Source: Methanofollis sp. W23 (GTDB taxonomy: Archaea > Halobacteriota > Methanomicrobia > Methanomicrobiales > Methanofollaceae). Taken from it: a DNA stretch of 64,000 bases. The position numbers and the translations under genes are program-made. The notes beneath the pieces were generated by a model, which ran no database searches, had not been told where the DNA came from, and saw only the letters and a list, made by a program, of their open reading frames with translations. This document shows, piece after piece, positions 36,083-44,456 of this stretch. Numbering within the stretch: the first letter of the stretch is position 1; each line of letters begins with the position of its first letter. The DNA lies in contig NZ_JAGGMN010000001.1 in NCBI RefSeq assembly GCF_017875325.1, positions 2,128,140-2,192,139 on the forward strand. The letters are read 5' to 3'.

Positions 36083-37105
36083 ATGTTCAAATTCGAGAAA
36101 GAACAGGCCGTTTTCGACTTTAACGGCATCAAGATCGGTGGCCAGCCGGGCGAGTACCCAAGGGTGCTCGGCGCATCCATCTTCTACAACAAGCACGAGA
36201 CCGTGCTTGACGACCACACGGGAAAGATCGACAAGGCAAAGGCCGAGGCGCTCTGGAACCGTACGCAGGAGCTCTACGACCAGACTGGCAACCCATTCTT
36301 CTGCCAGATCATCGCCGAGTACGGCGAGGCGTTCGAGAGTTACATCGACTGGTTCTGCTCCATCGACGATAAGACGCCGTTCCTGATGGACTCATCAGCC
36401 CCAGAAGCGCTCGCTCACGCCTGTGAGTACGTCACTGAGGCCGGTATCGCAGACCGTGCGATCTACAACTCGATCAACGGTTCCATCGTCCCCGAGAACA
36501 TCGAGGCCCTGAAGAAGTCCGACGTCAACTCAGCCATCGTCCTCGCCTTCAACCCTGGCGACCCATCAGTCGCAGGGCGTGAGAAGGTGCTGGCCGAGGG
36601 CGGTGTCGCCGGCCAGGAAAAGTCCATGCTCGCGATCGCCGAGGAGTGCGGCGTCACCCGTCCGATCCTCGACACGGCGGCAACCCCGCTCGGTATGGGC
36701 TCTGGCGGTTCGTTCCGTGAGATCCTCGCCTGCAAGGCGATCCACGGTCTGCCGACCGGCGGTGCATACCACAACATGACTGTCTCCTGGACCTGGCTGA
36801 AGCGCTGGAGGAAGAGCGTCCTTGCCGGGCAGTACGAGGGCAACGATGTCCTGCTGGAGCAGATGTCCCACCACCACTTCGGCGGGATGGAAGGTATCAG
36901 GCAGACCGCATGGGCCTCCCCTGATATCGGCTGCAACATCATGGCCATGACCCTTGGCGCAGACCTGATCATGTTCGGGCCTATTGAGAACATGGAAGGT
37001 ATGGCCACGGCGGCCGCATTCTCCGACGTCGTCCTTGCCGAGGCTCTCAAGGAACTCGGCGGCGAGGTCCAGGCAGAGAAGCACCCGATTACGCTTCTCG
37101 TCTAA
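36083..37105 (+). CDS. mtrH: Tetrahydromethanopterin S-methyltransferase subunit H
   Basis: The 340-residue soluble subunit is the methyltransferase that takes the methyl group from methyl-tetrahydromethanopterin to the corrinoid of MtrA. FNGIKIGGQPGEYP at the start and RPILDTAATPLGMGSGGSFR and HHHFGGMEGIRQTAW further on are typical. It ends the mtr operon; a T-run at 37116-37123 follows the stop. The length is slightly longer than the usual 310-320. Confidence 0.95.
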   Translation: MFKFEKEQAVFDFNGIKIGGQPGEYPRVLGASIFYNKHETVLDDHTGKIDKAKAEALWNRTQELYDQTGNPFFCQIIAEYGEAFESYIDWFCSIDDKTPFLMDSSAPEALAHACEYVTEAGIADRAIYNSINGSIVPENIEALKKSDVNSAIVLAFNPGDPSVAGREKVLAEGGVAGQEKSMLAIAEECGVTRPILDTAATPLGMGSGGSFREILACKAIHGLPTGGAYHNMTVSWTWLKRWRKSVLAGQYEGNDVLLEQMSHHHFGGMEGIRQTAWASPDIGCNIMAMTLGADLIMFGPIENMEGMATAAAFSDVVLAEALKELGGEVQAEKHPITLLV

Positions 37106-37111
37106 ACCCAA

Positions 37112-37125
37112 TCTCTTTTTTTTCT
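37112..37125 (+). terminator. T-run terminator of the mtr operon
   Basis: An eight-base T-run follows the mtrH stop by about ten bases. Confidence 0.6.
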
Positions 37126-37817
37126 CTGGTTTTGTAGCACGTCTCTCCCTTCTGTCGCAGTGATCCCTTCACCCTAGGAATCCCAGGACAATGGTGGGCA
37201 GAGGAAGACCGCAATGGAGAGCCCGCTCACTCGTCGTATGACAAAACAGCAGACGAAGAACACAGCACCTCGCCGCCCATCAGTTATCTTCGTCCGTGAG
37301 GGGACAACCGAAGGGAGTCGAGAGAATTTGGCTTTGTAGAATCAGTCATGAACCCGAGGCTCAAGCATACACGATGAAAATTTTTCGTCACTTGATCTCT
37401 CAATTTCAAGACAGAAGAATCGGGGGGATCTTGTTCCATCGCCGCACCCCCCCATCCCCTCGCGAGATGGCAGGAAAGATCGTGCGATAAGGGGCGGCAC
37501 GTCTGATCATCATGCCTTCCCCCACCATCGTCCGAGGGCGCTCTCGAAAATTAAAAATTTTCTCGAACTCGCTCTCGCTCGTTCCCCCGAGATGAAGATT
37601 GGGCCGGGAAGGCTCAATCGATGCACCTGAAGAGGGGAGTACCGTCCCCGGGCCCATCCTGACGTGGGGATCTGGGATCTCCTCTGGCGTGAAGGAAAGA
37701 GGGAACATTCTTCACCTGATTATGGGGCGGGATGCATGATCATCACACCGCTCCCGTCGTCATGACCCAGAGGACCTAACCCACGGGACGGAGTCGAAGA
37801 ACGCAACAGGTTCAGGC
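37126..37817. other. Gene-free region with degenerate repeat sequence
   Basis: Nothing gene-like is seen in nearly 700 bases. Around 37329-37342 ggctttgtagaatc resembles one end of the inverted-repeat family, followed by catgaacccgaggctcaagc, a phrase shared with 7478-7520. Later blocks (ccttcccccaccatcgtccg, gggccgggaaggctcaatcg) look like decayed copies of the family core. Confidence 0.5.
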
Positions 37818-38555
37818 TCACGCCCTCTTCTTCCCTTGCAAAAACTCCATGCTCGGCCGCACTGCCCCCGGGTCATGCACCTCGACGACGGCCGTCGCCG
37901 ACGAAGGGATGGCCGCCATCACCGCTGAAAAATCGATGCAACCGCTTCCGCAGGCGGCATGGAGATCATGTGTGCCGTCATTGTCATGGAGGTGAAAATG
38001 CACCGGCCGTGCCTCTGCAAGAAAGGCTTCAAGAGTGCCGGTGAGCACGGCATGCCCGATGTCAAGGGTAAACCCGAGTCCCAGGTCGTCAAGAAGCGGG
38101 AGGAGACTGGTGTCCCTGAAGTGGCAACAGGTCCATGAGCCCATGTTCTCGACCGCAAGGACGACCGAGACCTCGTCCTGGAGCGCGGCAAGGTCGTGGA
38201 GAGACCGTAGCAGGGCCTGTTCTGAGGCCTGCCAGAGGTGAGGTTCCATACAGAAACCAGGATGGACGACAAGTCGGCATGCCCCGACCTCGTCACAGAT
38301 CCTGGCAAGATCGGCGATCGCCTCGACCGAGGCGCACCGCATCGTCTCGTTCTCCGCAGCGAGGTTGATATCGGTGGTCGGAGCATGGACGGTATAGGAA
38401 AAGTCGAAAGAGTCGCAGGCCTCCTGGTAGAAGAACAGGGAATGGAGCGAGTCGGAGAGCACCTCGACAAGCCTGGTCTCGGCGGCAAGCAGACCAAGTG
38501 CCTCCTCGAGCGGACGGTCCATGAGGCAGTAGGTAGAACATCCAGGAAGTTTCAT
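37818..38555 (-). CDS. Sugar-phosphate isomerase/AP-endonuclease-type TIM barrel protein
   Basis: The 245-residue protein fits the xylose isomerase-like TIM barrel (AP endonuclease family 2) fold. It starts MKLPGCSTYCL and has strand motifs such as YTVHAPT, RLVVHPGF, LAVENMG, LTLDIGHA-like TLDIGHAVLTG, HFHLHDNDG and VVEVHDP, which place the metal-binding histidines, glutamates and aspartates at strand ends. Its start overlaps the extended BtuD stop by four bases, so it belongs to the corrinoid transport operon. Its substrate is unknown; a function in corrinoid or sugar metabolism is inference from position. Confidence 0.82.
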   Translation of the reverse strand: MKLPGCSTYCLMDRPLEEALGLLAAETRLVEVLSDSLHSLFFYQEACDSFDFSYTVHAPTTDINLAAENETMRCASVEAIADLARICDEVGACRLVVHPGFCMEPHLWQASEQALLRSLHDLAALQDEVSVVLAVENMGSWTCCHFRDTSLLPLLDDLGLGFTLDIGHAVLTGTLEAFLAEARPVHFHLHDNDGTHDLHAACGSGCIDFSAVMAAIPSSATAVVEVHDPGAVRPSMEFLQGKKRA

Positions 38556-39832
38556 CTCTTCCCTCTCTTCCTGAGAGCCGCAAGGTGCGCCACGAGCATG
38601 GGGATGTCTTTGACTGAGACAGCACCGCCATGACAGAGGGACGAGAAGATCGCGGTCGCCTCTCCCCCGGTATAATCACGGCTCGAGAGCGAGGAACCGT
38701 CCCGTGCCAGCACAAAAATCTTCGGGCCATGGGACTGTCCCAGGACCTTGAGATTGGCGATATTGCCCGGGCCGACCGGCATCTCGGTGATGACCACGGC
38801 GTCGACCTTCTCAAGGAGAGCAGCATATTCATCAAGTGAACGTGCAGAGACCGGTGCAAAGGGTGGTTCCTTGACGACCGGGATCCCGAGCCCTTCGGCG
38901 GTGGTGCAGTCAGAGTCGTTGGCCGAGAGGACACCGGCGGTGACCCTGTACCCCTGCGAAGAGAGGGCATACATCGTCTCGGCCCCGGTGCCCCCGCCAC
39001 AGACAACATGGACGTGCAACGGTGCAGTGTCCTGGGGCGCCGGCGCTGGCGCCGGTTCATACCGCGGGACCAGGTACGGTCTCCCGGTGAGCGGGTGGGT
39101 CCTGACCATCATCGGGACGCCAAAGACCTGCCTGATATGGGCGTCGGTGAGCACCTCTTCAGGCGAACCTGCGGCAACGATCTTTGCTCTCTCCATGAGG
39201 ATGAGGCGGTCGCAGAAGTAGGCGGCAAGGTTGAGATCATGGAAGACGGCGACCACCGTCACCTCGGGAGTGAGGCCCCTGATGATCGAGAGAACCTCGA
39301 TCTGGTGGTTGATGTCGAGATGGGAGGTCGGTTCGTCGAGGAGCATAGCCCTGGGCTGCTGGGCGAGGGCGCGGGCAATGAGCACCCGTTGCCGTTCGCC
39401 CCCGCTGATCTCGGTGATGAGACGGTCGGCCAGGTGGGCAGTGCTGGTCAGGTCCATCGCCTTCTGGCAAACGGCGTAGTCAGCCTCTTTCATCGACGAG
39501 AGCCGTCCGAGATAGGGGTGGCGACCCATCTGCACGATCTCCTCGACTGTGAACCCGAAGGAGACCATCGTCTCTTGCGGGACGGCGCCGAGTCTGGTGG
39601 CCAGTTCCCTGGGCGAATATCCGGCGATCTCTCTGCCGTCGACATAGACCGCACCGGCCGCCGGGTTGATGACCCGCGAGATCGTGCGGATGAGCGTGGT
39701 CTTCCCGCACCCGTTCGGTCCCAGGATCCCGATGAACGACCCTTCGTTCACGGCGAGCGAGACGGCGTCCAGCACCTGGACATCGCCATACCTGACATCG
39801 AGGTCCTCTGCCCTGATCATCTCTGTTGTCAT
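38552..39832 (-). CDS. btuD: Cobalamin-type ABC transporter ATPase BtuD with C-terminal extension
   Basis: The 426-residue protein starts with an ABC ATPase domain (residues 1-250): Walker A GPNGCGKTT, signature ISGGERQRV, Walker B AMLLDEPTSHLDI and a switch histidine in VAVFHDLNLAA, all of the FecE/BtuD type. Residues about 270-426 form an extra domain starting LHVHVVCGGGTGAETMYALS that looks like a Rossmann-type fold and ends LVAHLAALRKRGKR; its role is unknown. The gene overlaps the BtuC gene upstream and the TIM barrel gene downstream by four bases each. Haem or siderophore transport is possible, but the neighbouring BtuF-type protein favours corrinoids. Confidence 0.88.
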   Translation of the reverse strand: MTTEMIRAEDLDVRYGDVQVLDAVSLAVNEGSFIGILGPNGCGKTTLIRTISRVINPAAGAVYVDGREIAGYSPRELATRLGAVPQETMVSFGFTVEEIVQMGRHPYLGRLSSMKEADYAVCQKAMDLTSTAHLADRLITEISGGERQRVLIARALAQQPRAMLLDEPTSHLDINHQIEVLSIIRGLTPEVTVVAVFHDLNLAAYFCDRLILMERAKIVAAGSPEEVLTDAHIRQVFGVPMMVRTHPLTGRPYLVPRYEPAPAPAPQDTAPLHVHVVCGGGTGAETMYALSSQGYRVTAGVLSANDSDCTTAEGLGIPVVKEPPFAPVSARSLDEYAALLEKVDAVVITEMPVGPGNIANLKVLGQSHGPKIFVLARDGSSLSSRDYTGGEATAIFSSLCHGGAVSVKDIPMLVAHLAALRKRGKR

Positions 39833-40776
39833 GTCCGTGTCCTGCTCCGTAAGAGATAGATGAAGAATGGCGCTCCAAAGAACGCCGTGACGATCCCGAC
39901 CGGAATTTCATTGGGCATGGTGCGGGCAAGGGTGTCGGCCCACATCAGGATGACCGCACCGGCCATCATGGCCGAGGGGAGGAGCACCCGGTGGTCAGGG
40001 CCAACGATGATACGCATCACGTGCGGGGTGATGAGCCCGATGAACCCGATGGCCCCGGCGACCGAGACGGCGATCCCGGTGATAAATGAGGAAAGAAGGA
40101 GGAGCGCGAGTTTGAGTTTTTCGACGTCCACTCCCAGGTGCAGGGCGTCCTCCTCGCCAAGGGAGATGACATTGAGGTCCCTGGCAAAGAAGAAGAGCAT
40201 GATACACCCGACGAGAATGAGGGCGGCGACCTTGACATCATCCCACCAGACATTCCAGAGGCCGCCCATCAGCCAGAACATGATCTGGTGGAGGCTCTTG
40301 CCTGAGATGTACATCACAAAGGAGAGGAGGGCCGAGAGGAAGAGGGAGACCGCGATCCCTGAGAGGAGAAGGGTCTCGACTGCCACCCGTCCATCACGGC
40401 GCGAGATGAGGTAGACGACAATGGTCGAGGCGGTGGCACCGATGAAAGCAAAGACCGGCAGCCCCCATCCCATCAAAAATACAATCGAGAGAGACGCACC
40501 CAGGGCACCTCCCGACGACGTCCCGATGATGTAGGGGTCTGCCATCGAGTTCTTGAAGAGCCCCTGCATCGCGGTCCCTGCAGCCGCAAGCCCCGCACCG
40601 ACAAGGAGGGCAGCGAGCACTCTGGGGAGGCGGACGTCAAAGAGGATCTGGGTGATCCCGGCGGGGCCAAGGTCGAGAAGGGAGAGGCCGCTGGTCCCTA
40701 TGGCGGTGGTGAGGATGATGCTTATACCCAGGATGAGAATGAGGGTGACCAGCACGATCCAGGTCTTCTTCTGCAT
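39829..40776 (-). CDS. btuC: Cobalamin-type ABC transporter permease BtuC
   Basis: The 315-residue membrane protein belongs to the FecCD/BtuC permease family, with about nine or ten hydrophobic helices and the motifs RLPRVLAALLVGAGLAAAGT, GTSSGGALGASL and VAGAIGFIGLITPHVMR at the ATPase-contact region. It would form the import channel with BtuD. A TATA-like ACTTTATTTTCC lies about 40 bases upstream of the start. It heads the minus-strand operon btuC-btuD-TIM barrel. No BtuF is on this strand; the binding domain is on the divergent operon. Confidence 0.9.
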   Translation of the reverse strand: MQKKTWIVLVTLILILGISIILTTAIGTSGLSLLDLGPAGITQILFDVRLPRVLAALLVGAGLAAAGTAMQGLFKNSMADPYIIGTSSGGALGASLSIVFLMGWGLPVFAFIGATASTIVVYLISRRDGRVAVETLLLSGIAVSLFLSALLSFVMYISGKSLHQIMFWLMGGLWNVWWDDVKVAALILVGCIMLFFFARDLNVISLGEEDALHLGVDVEKLKLALLLLSSFITGIAVSVAGAIGFIGLITPHVMRIIVGPDHRVLLPSAMMAGAVILMWADTLARTMPNEIPVGIVTAFFGAPFFIYLLRSRTRT

Positions 40777-40920
40777 GATAGTCTTCTTAAACGTATCTTA
40801 CCCTAAGGAAAATAAAGTTACCCAAATGATTGGCACCCACGCACACTACCAGAGGGTGTGGTTCAGAGCATAAGCGGCATAGGATACAGGACCGTTTAAA
40901 TAAAAAGCGAGATGAGGCCT

Positions 40921-41112
40921 TCAGACCTCATATGCCACGAGCGACAGCCCCGGTTCTTTCTCGAAGTCCTGGATCCTCCTGAGGTCCGTGTCCTTCAGCG
41001 ACGAATAGGATGGCCTGGCGTACGCAAGGAGCGTCACTCTCATCTCTTTCTCAAGTTTTTTTACCATCTCCACCTGTTCGGGAGAGATGCTTGCATATCC
41101 CATACAGATCAT
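40921..41112 (-). CDS. Small conserved-looking protein between the two transport operons
   Basis: The 63-residue protein (MICMGYASISPEQVEMVKKL at the start) is charged, without a signal peptide or membrane helix, and has a plausible helix-strand pattern. The ATG at 41112 follows GGTGA at the right distance, and an ATATCACAATATATG TATA-type element lies upstream on the minus strand near 41150. I do not recognise a family. It sits alone between btuC and the first DUF4430 gene. The promoter and ribosome-binding site make a real gene likely. Confidence 0.6.
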   Translation of the reverse strand: MICMGYASISPEQVEMVKKLEKEMRVTLLAYARPSYSSLKDTDLRRIQDFEKEPGLSLVAYEV

Positions 41113-41252
41113 GGCATTCACCTGGCCATCACATATCCATTCGTCATATATTGTGATATGAATACTGGAGGGGGGGGCGAAGATCAGTCCTCATTCAACA
41201 CCAAACAGTCAGAATGAAGATGTATGCGTAGGTTCGTGTGGAGACTGGAAAT
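41113..41252. promoter_or_regulatory. Divergent promoter region of the small gene and the first DUF4430 gene
   Basis: The cgtcatatattgtgatatg stretch at 41141-41160 contains overlapping TATA-like sites on both strands, with atatattgtgatat being nearly symmetric. It may drive the minus-strand small gene and the plus-strand frameshifted surface protein together. Confidence 0.45.
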
Positions 41253-41952
41253 ATGAAATGGTTTTCGTGTACAGAGACGGCATCCGCCTTTCTCATCCTT
41301 CTTGCCGTACCTGTTGCGGCAACAGGATTTACCGGGTGGGAAGGAAATGTCACCCTTGATCCTGAGACGAACATCACCCTCGGGGAACATGAGACCTGGG
41401 GCGAGGCGCCAGACTACGCATCCTCGCCGATAAACGAGTCGGATGCCATCGTCAAACATCACGTCCATGATCTCCTCCAGCGGGGTATCCAGCAGAGAAG
41501 GGAATGACGGGATCGTCTGGGAGGAGGTGGCGCTCGGGCCGGGCACCTTCACCGTGACCTCCGAGAACAGGACCAAGTACGAGGTGGAGGAGCGCACTGC
41601 TCTTGGTGCCCTCAATGCTTCGAATGCCACCTATGTCCTTGACGATATGTGGTATGAGCAGTACGGCACACTGTTCATCTCGTCCATCAACGCCTTCGAG
41701 GGCGAGGGACTGGCCGGATGGGTCTACCACGTCAACGACGAGACGCCGGAGATCGGCGCCAACATCTATGCTGTGGAGGAGGGCGATGAAGTCGTCTTCT
41801 ACTACAGTAAAAGCATGTCGGCAGAGCCCGAAGACTCGGCTGAGGCGATCTACCTGAAGGTCGTCTTTGAAAATGGTGCCTCCGGTGGCTACGAGAGGAT
41901 CGTCGCCGCGAAGGGTCCTGAGAACCTCAAGGAGATACAGGATCACTCTTAA
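41253..41952 (+). pseudogene. Secreted DUF4430 (transcobalamin beta-like) protein with a frameshift
   Basis: The N-terminal part from ATG 41253 encodes a signal peptide (FLILLAVPVAATG) and a short acidic stretch, and stops at 41505. The remainder, in the next frame, gives EEVALGPGTFTVTSENR and then a complete DUF4430 domain with RTALGALNAS, WYEQYGTLFISSI and GWVYHVNDETPEIG, closely matching the 44453-46036 protein. Removal of one G in the gggg run near 41484 would join the two frames, so the gene is one base from intact. It could be a recent inactivation, phase variation or a sequence error. Alternatively, the second frame may start separately at 41443 without a signal peptide. Confidence 0.7.
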
Positions 41953-42551
41953 TCCCCTTTCTAAATTGAACATGCGACTCCTTCTGCACCCCGCTCATGC
42001 TCATACGCGTTGTATCCTGTAGGAAGAAGTGAACAGCGCGGGGAGACTCTCCTGCAGAAAAGGACAAGAACTCAAGGGAAGGGGGAGGAGGTGGCCCTGT
42101 GAAATCTTGGCATGAACCCCGGGCTCAGGCAGAGGGGATGACCATGATCGTGGGTCTCTGGATCGTGCACTGATCTGTGTTCCTCCCTGGGAGCACGACA
42201 CCACAGAGAGCACCATCGAAGGGCCGCCCCGCCTATCTTCATCCTGGGGGGTCCTGGGGGTCTCTCTCAACGCGAGACGATGGCGAAGATCCGGCGATTG
42301 AGGGCAGCAGATCTGACCGACTGCCTTCCCCTACCATCATGCCAGGGAAAGGGGCCCCTGGGGCGTATGACTGGGGGAGGGTGAAGAATCACGCTCGCAC
42401 CCTGGATAGGTGAGAGATTCTACAATGTCCTATTGTACAGGGAATTTGTCGCCTGCACGTATCTGCGAAAGCATTATAGAAAAATCTATTAACTTAACAT
42501 CAGATAATTTGTGTGAATACATGGGATAAATATTTTTATGGGGAGAAAATT
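41953..42551. other. Intergenic region with a diverged repeat and the promoter of the surface operon
   Basis: No gene is seen. A diverged copy of the inverted-repeat element may span 42093-42430, bounded by ggccctgtgaaatc and gagattctacaatgtcc. From 42440 the DNA is AT-rich with gcattatagaaaaatc near 42470, a promoter candidate for the operon that starts at 42552, preceded by a GGGGAG ribosome-binding site. Confidence 0.5.
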
Positions 42552-44456
42552 ATGGCACACTTTCCTTGTACAGGGATGATATGCATCCTTCTGATCGTTC
42601 TTGCCGCTCCTGTTGCGGCCGACTACCCGATGTTTGGCGCGGACGAAGCGCGGACCGGGGCCATTACAACAAGTGGTCCCCTGACCAATGCCACCCTCTG
42701 GGTGGAAGAGACTGCAGAGTACGCCGATGGGTCTCCGGCAGTCCATGACGGCAAGGTCTTTGTCCCGACCTGGCCGGACATGGTCTTCGACGACAACGGA
42801 CTTACAGGACTGGTCTGCTATGACGCCGCCACCGGTGAAGAACTCTGGACCAATGAACTCGGGGGCGCGGCCGTCGGGTCGGTCTCGGGCACCGCCGTCA
42901 TGGATGGGAAGATCTATCTTGGCGGGACCGACGGCAAGCTCTACTGCATCGACGAAGAGACCGGGGCAACTCTCTGGTCAAGCGAGAAGATCGACGAGAC
43001 CGGATACTTCGGGCTTTCCTCGTCTCCACTCGTATACGATGGAAAAGTGTACACTCTTTCAGCCTCTGACGGCGTACTCCACGAATTCGACCTTGACGGC
43101 ACCGAGACATGGTCGTTTACGACCGGCGGCGCGGCAGGATATTTCGTCTCACCTGCGGCGGCCGACAGGAAGGTCTACTGCTCGAACATGACCGCCCTCT
43201 TCTGTATCGACCCCTCGACGCAGGGCGAGATCTGGAACACCAGCGTCAGTGACGTCCTCCTCTCGACACCGACCGCGGGCGAGAACGCGATCTTCTGCGC
43301 CGGGGCCATCAACACCTATGCCTTCGACCGCGAGACCGGCGACGAACGCTGGAATGTATCTCTCGCCGGCACCTCATCTTCCCCTGCAGTTGACGCCAGC
43401 CACCTCTATGTCGGCGCAAAAGATGGCCTCCACTGCCTGGACACCATCACCGGTGCAGAGCGCTGGACCTTCCCCTCCGCCCAGATCACCGTCTCGCCGG
43501 TGGTCGCAGACGGGACGGTTTACTTCGCGACAAATGAAGAAACAGGGACTGTGTATGCGGTGAACACCACCACAGGCGACGAAGTATGGTCATACACCCT
43601 AGAAGCACCTGGAGACAACACCTTTGCTTCATTCTACGCCTCATCACCTGCAGTCTCAGAGGGTGTCCTGTACCTCGGGGCCGAGAACAACCACCTCTAC
43701 GCCTTCGGCGAAGGGTCACCCCATCCTGAGATCATCTTCGACGGCACGGTCAGTCTCACCGACGCCACCTTCACTTTTATCCCGTCGAACAACGCTTCTG
43801 CGTCCTATGAAGTCAACCACACCACCGACCTCGGCGCCCTCGGCGACGCCGCTGACCTTGGAGAATTCACCTTCAAGGCAAGCGACTCATGGTACGATTC
43901 ATACAGTTCCTTCAGCCTCGAATCGATCGACGGCATTGCCAACGAGGACTGGACCAACCCTGACGCACGGTCCTGGTCCATCTTCATCAACAACCAATCG
44001 GCACCCATGGGCCTTGGCAGAAACTCCCTTGACGACGGCGACCTCCTTGAGTTCTTCTACTGCCCTGTCAACGAGACGACCTATGCTCCCCTCACCGACG
44101 AGGCCGACGCCGTCGTCAGGATCCGTGTGAGCATGACTGAGGCCACACTCTCCGCACTCACCCTCACCGACGGGAACCGCGGCGGGAGCGTCCGCGCCGA
44201 TGTCACGGCCTCTGCCGTGAACGAAGGGCGGTATGTCATCGTGGTGAGCGGGACCGATGAGAATGGTGAGTCCCTTGCAGGTACAGGCACCGTCTATCTC
44301 AATACCGGCGAGAGTATCGGGGTCCCGGTCCTCGTCACCGTGCCCCTCCAGGCAAAAACCGGCACTTACACGCTCCATGCAGGCATCTACCAGATCGAAG
44401 AGTATCCCCAGCGCTGTCTCTTCATGAGCGAGGGAGTGGAATGCGCCATCACATGA
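42552..44456 (+). CDS. Secreted PQQ-type beta-propeller protein with DUF4430 domain
   Basis: The 634-residue protein has a signal peptide ending near VAADYPMFG. About 380 residues of PQQ-type propeller blades follow, with repeated GxxYCxDxxTGxxxW-like units such as LVCYDAATGEELW, LYCIDEETGATLW, VYAVNTTTGDEVW and LYAFGEG. A DUF4430-type domain (about 420-525) has DLGALGDAAD, SWYDSYSSFSLESI and SWSIFINNQSAPMGLGRNSL. A beta-sandwich tail with no obvious anchor ends the protein. The GGGGAG site before ATG 42552 fixes the start. It is the first of four genes linked by four-base ATGA overlaps. A role in capturing corrinoids at the surface is inferred from DUF4430 and context. Confidence 0.8.
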   Translation: MAHFPCTGMICILLIVLAAPVAADYPMFGADEARTGAITTSGPLTNATLWVEETAEYADGSPAVHDGKVFVPTWPDMVFDDNGLTGLVCYDAATGEELWTNELGGAAVGSVSGTAVMDGKIYLGGTDGKLYCIDEETGATLWSSEKIDETGYFGLSSSPLVYDGKVYTLSASDGVLHEFDLDGTETWSFTTGGAAGYFVSPAAADRKVYCSNMTALFCIDPSTQGEIWNTSVSDVLLSTPTAGENAIFCAGAINTYAFDRETGDERWNVSLAGTSSSPAVDASHLYVGAKDGLHCLDTITGAERWTFPSAQITVSPVVADGTVYFATNEETGTVYAVNTTTGDEVWSYTLEAPGDNTFASFYASSPAVSEGVLYLGAENNHLYAFGEGSPHPEIIFDGTVSLTDATFTFIPSNNASASYEVNHTTDLGALGDAADLGEFTFKASDSWYDSYSSFSLESIDGIANEDWTNPDARSWSIFINNQSAPMGLGRNSLDDGDLLEFFYCPVNETTYAPLTDEADAVVRIRVSMTEATLSALTLTDGNRGGSVRADVTASAVNEGRYVIVVSGTDENGESLAGTGTVYLNTGESIGVPVLVTVPLQAKTGTYTLHAGIYQIEEYPQRCLFMSEGVECAIT

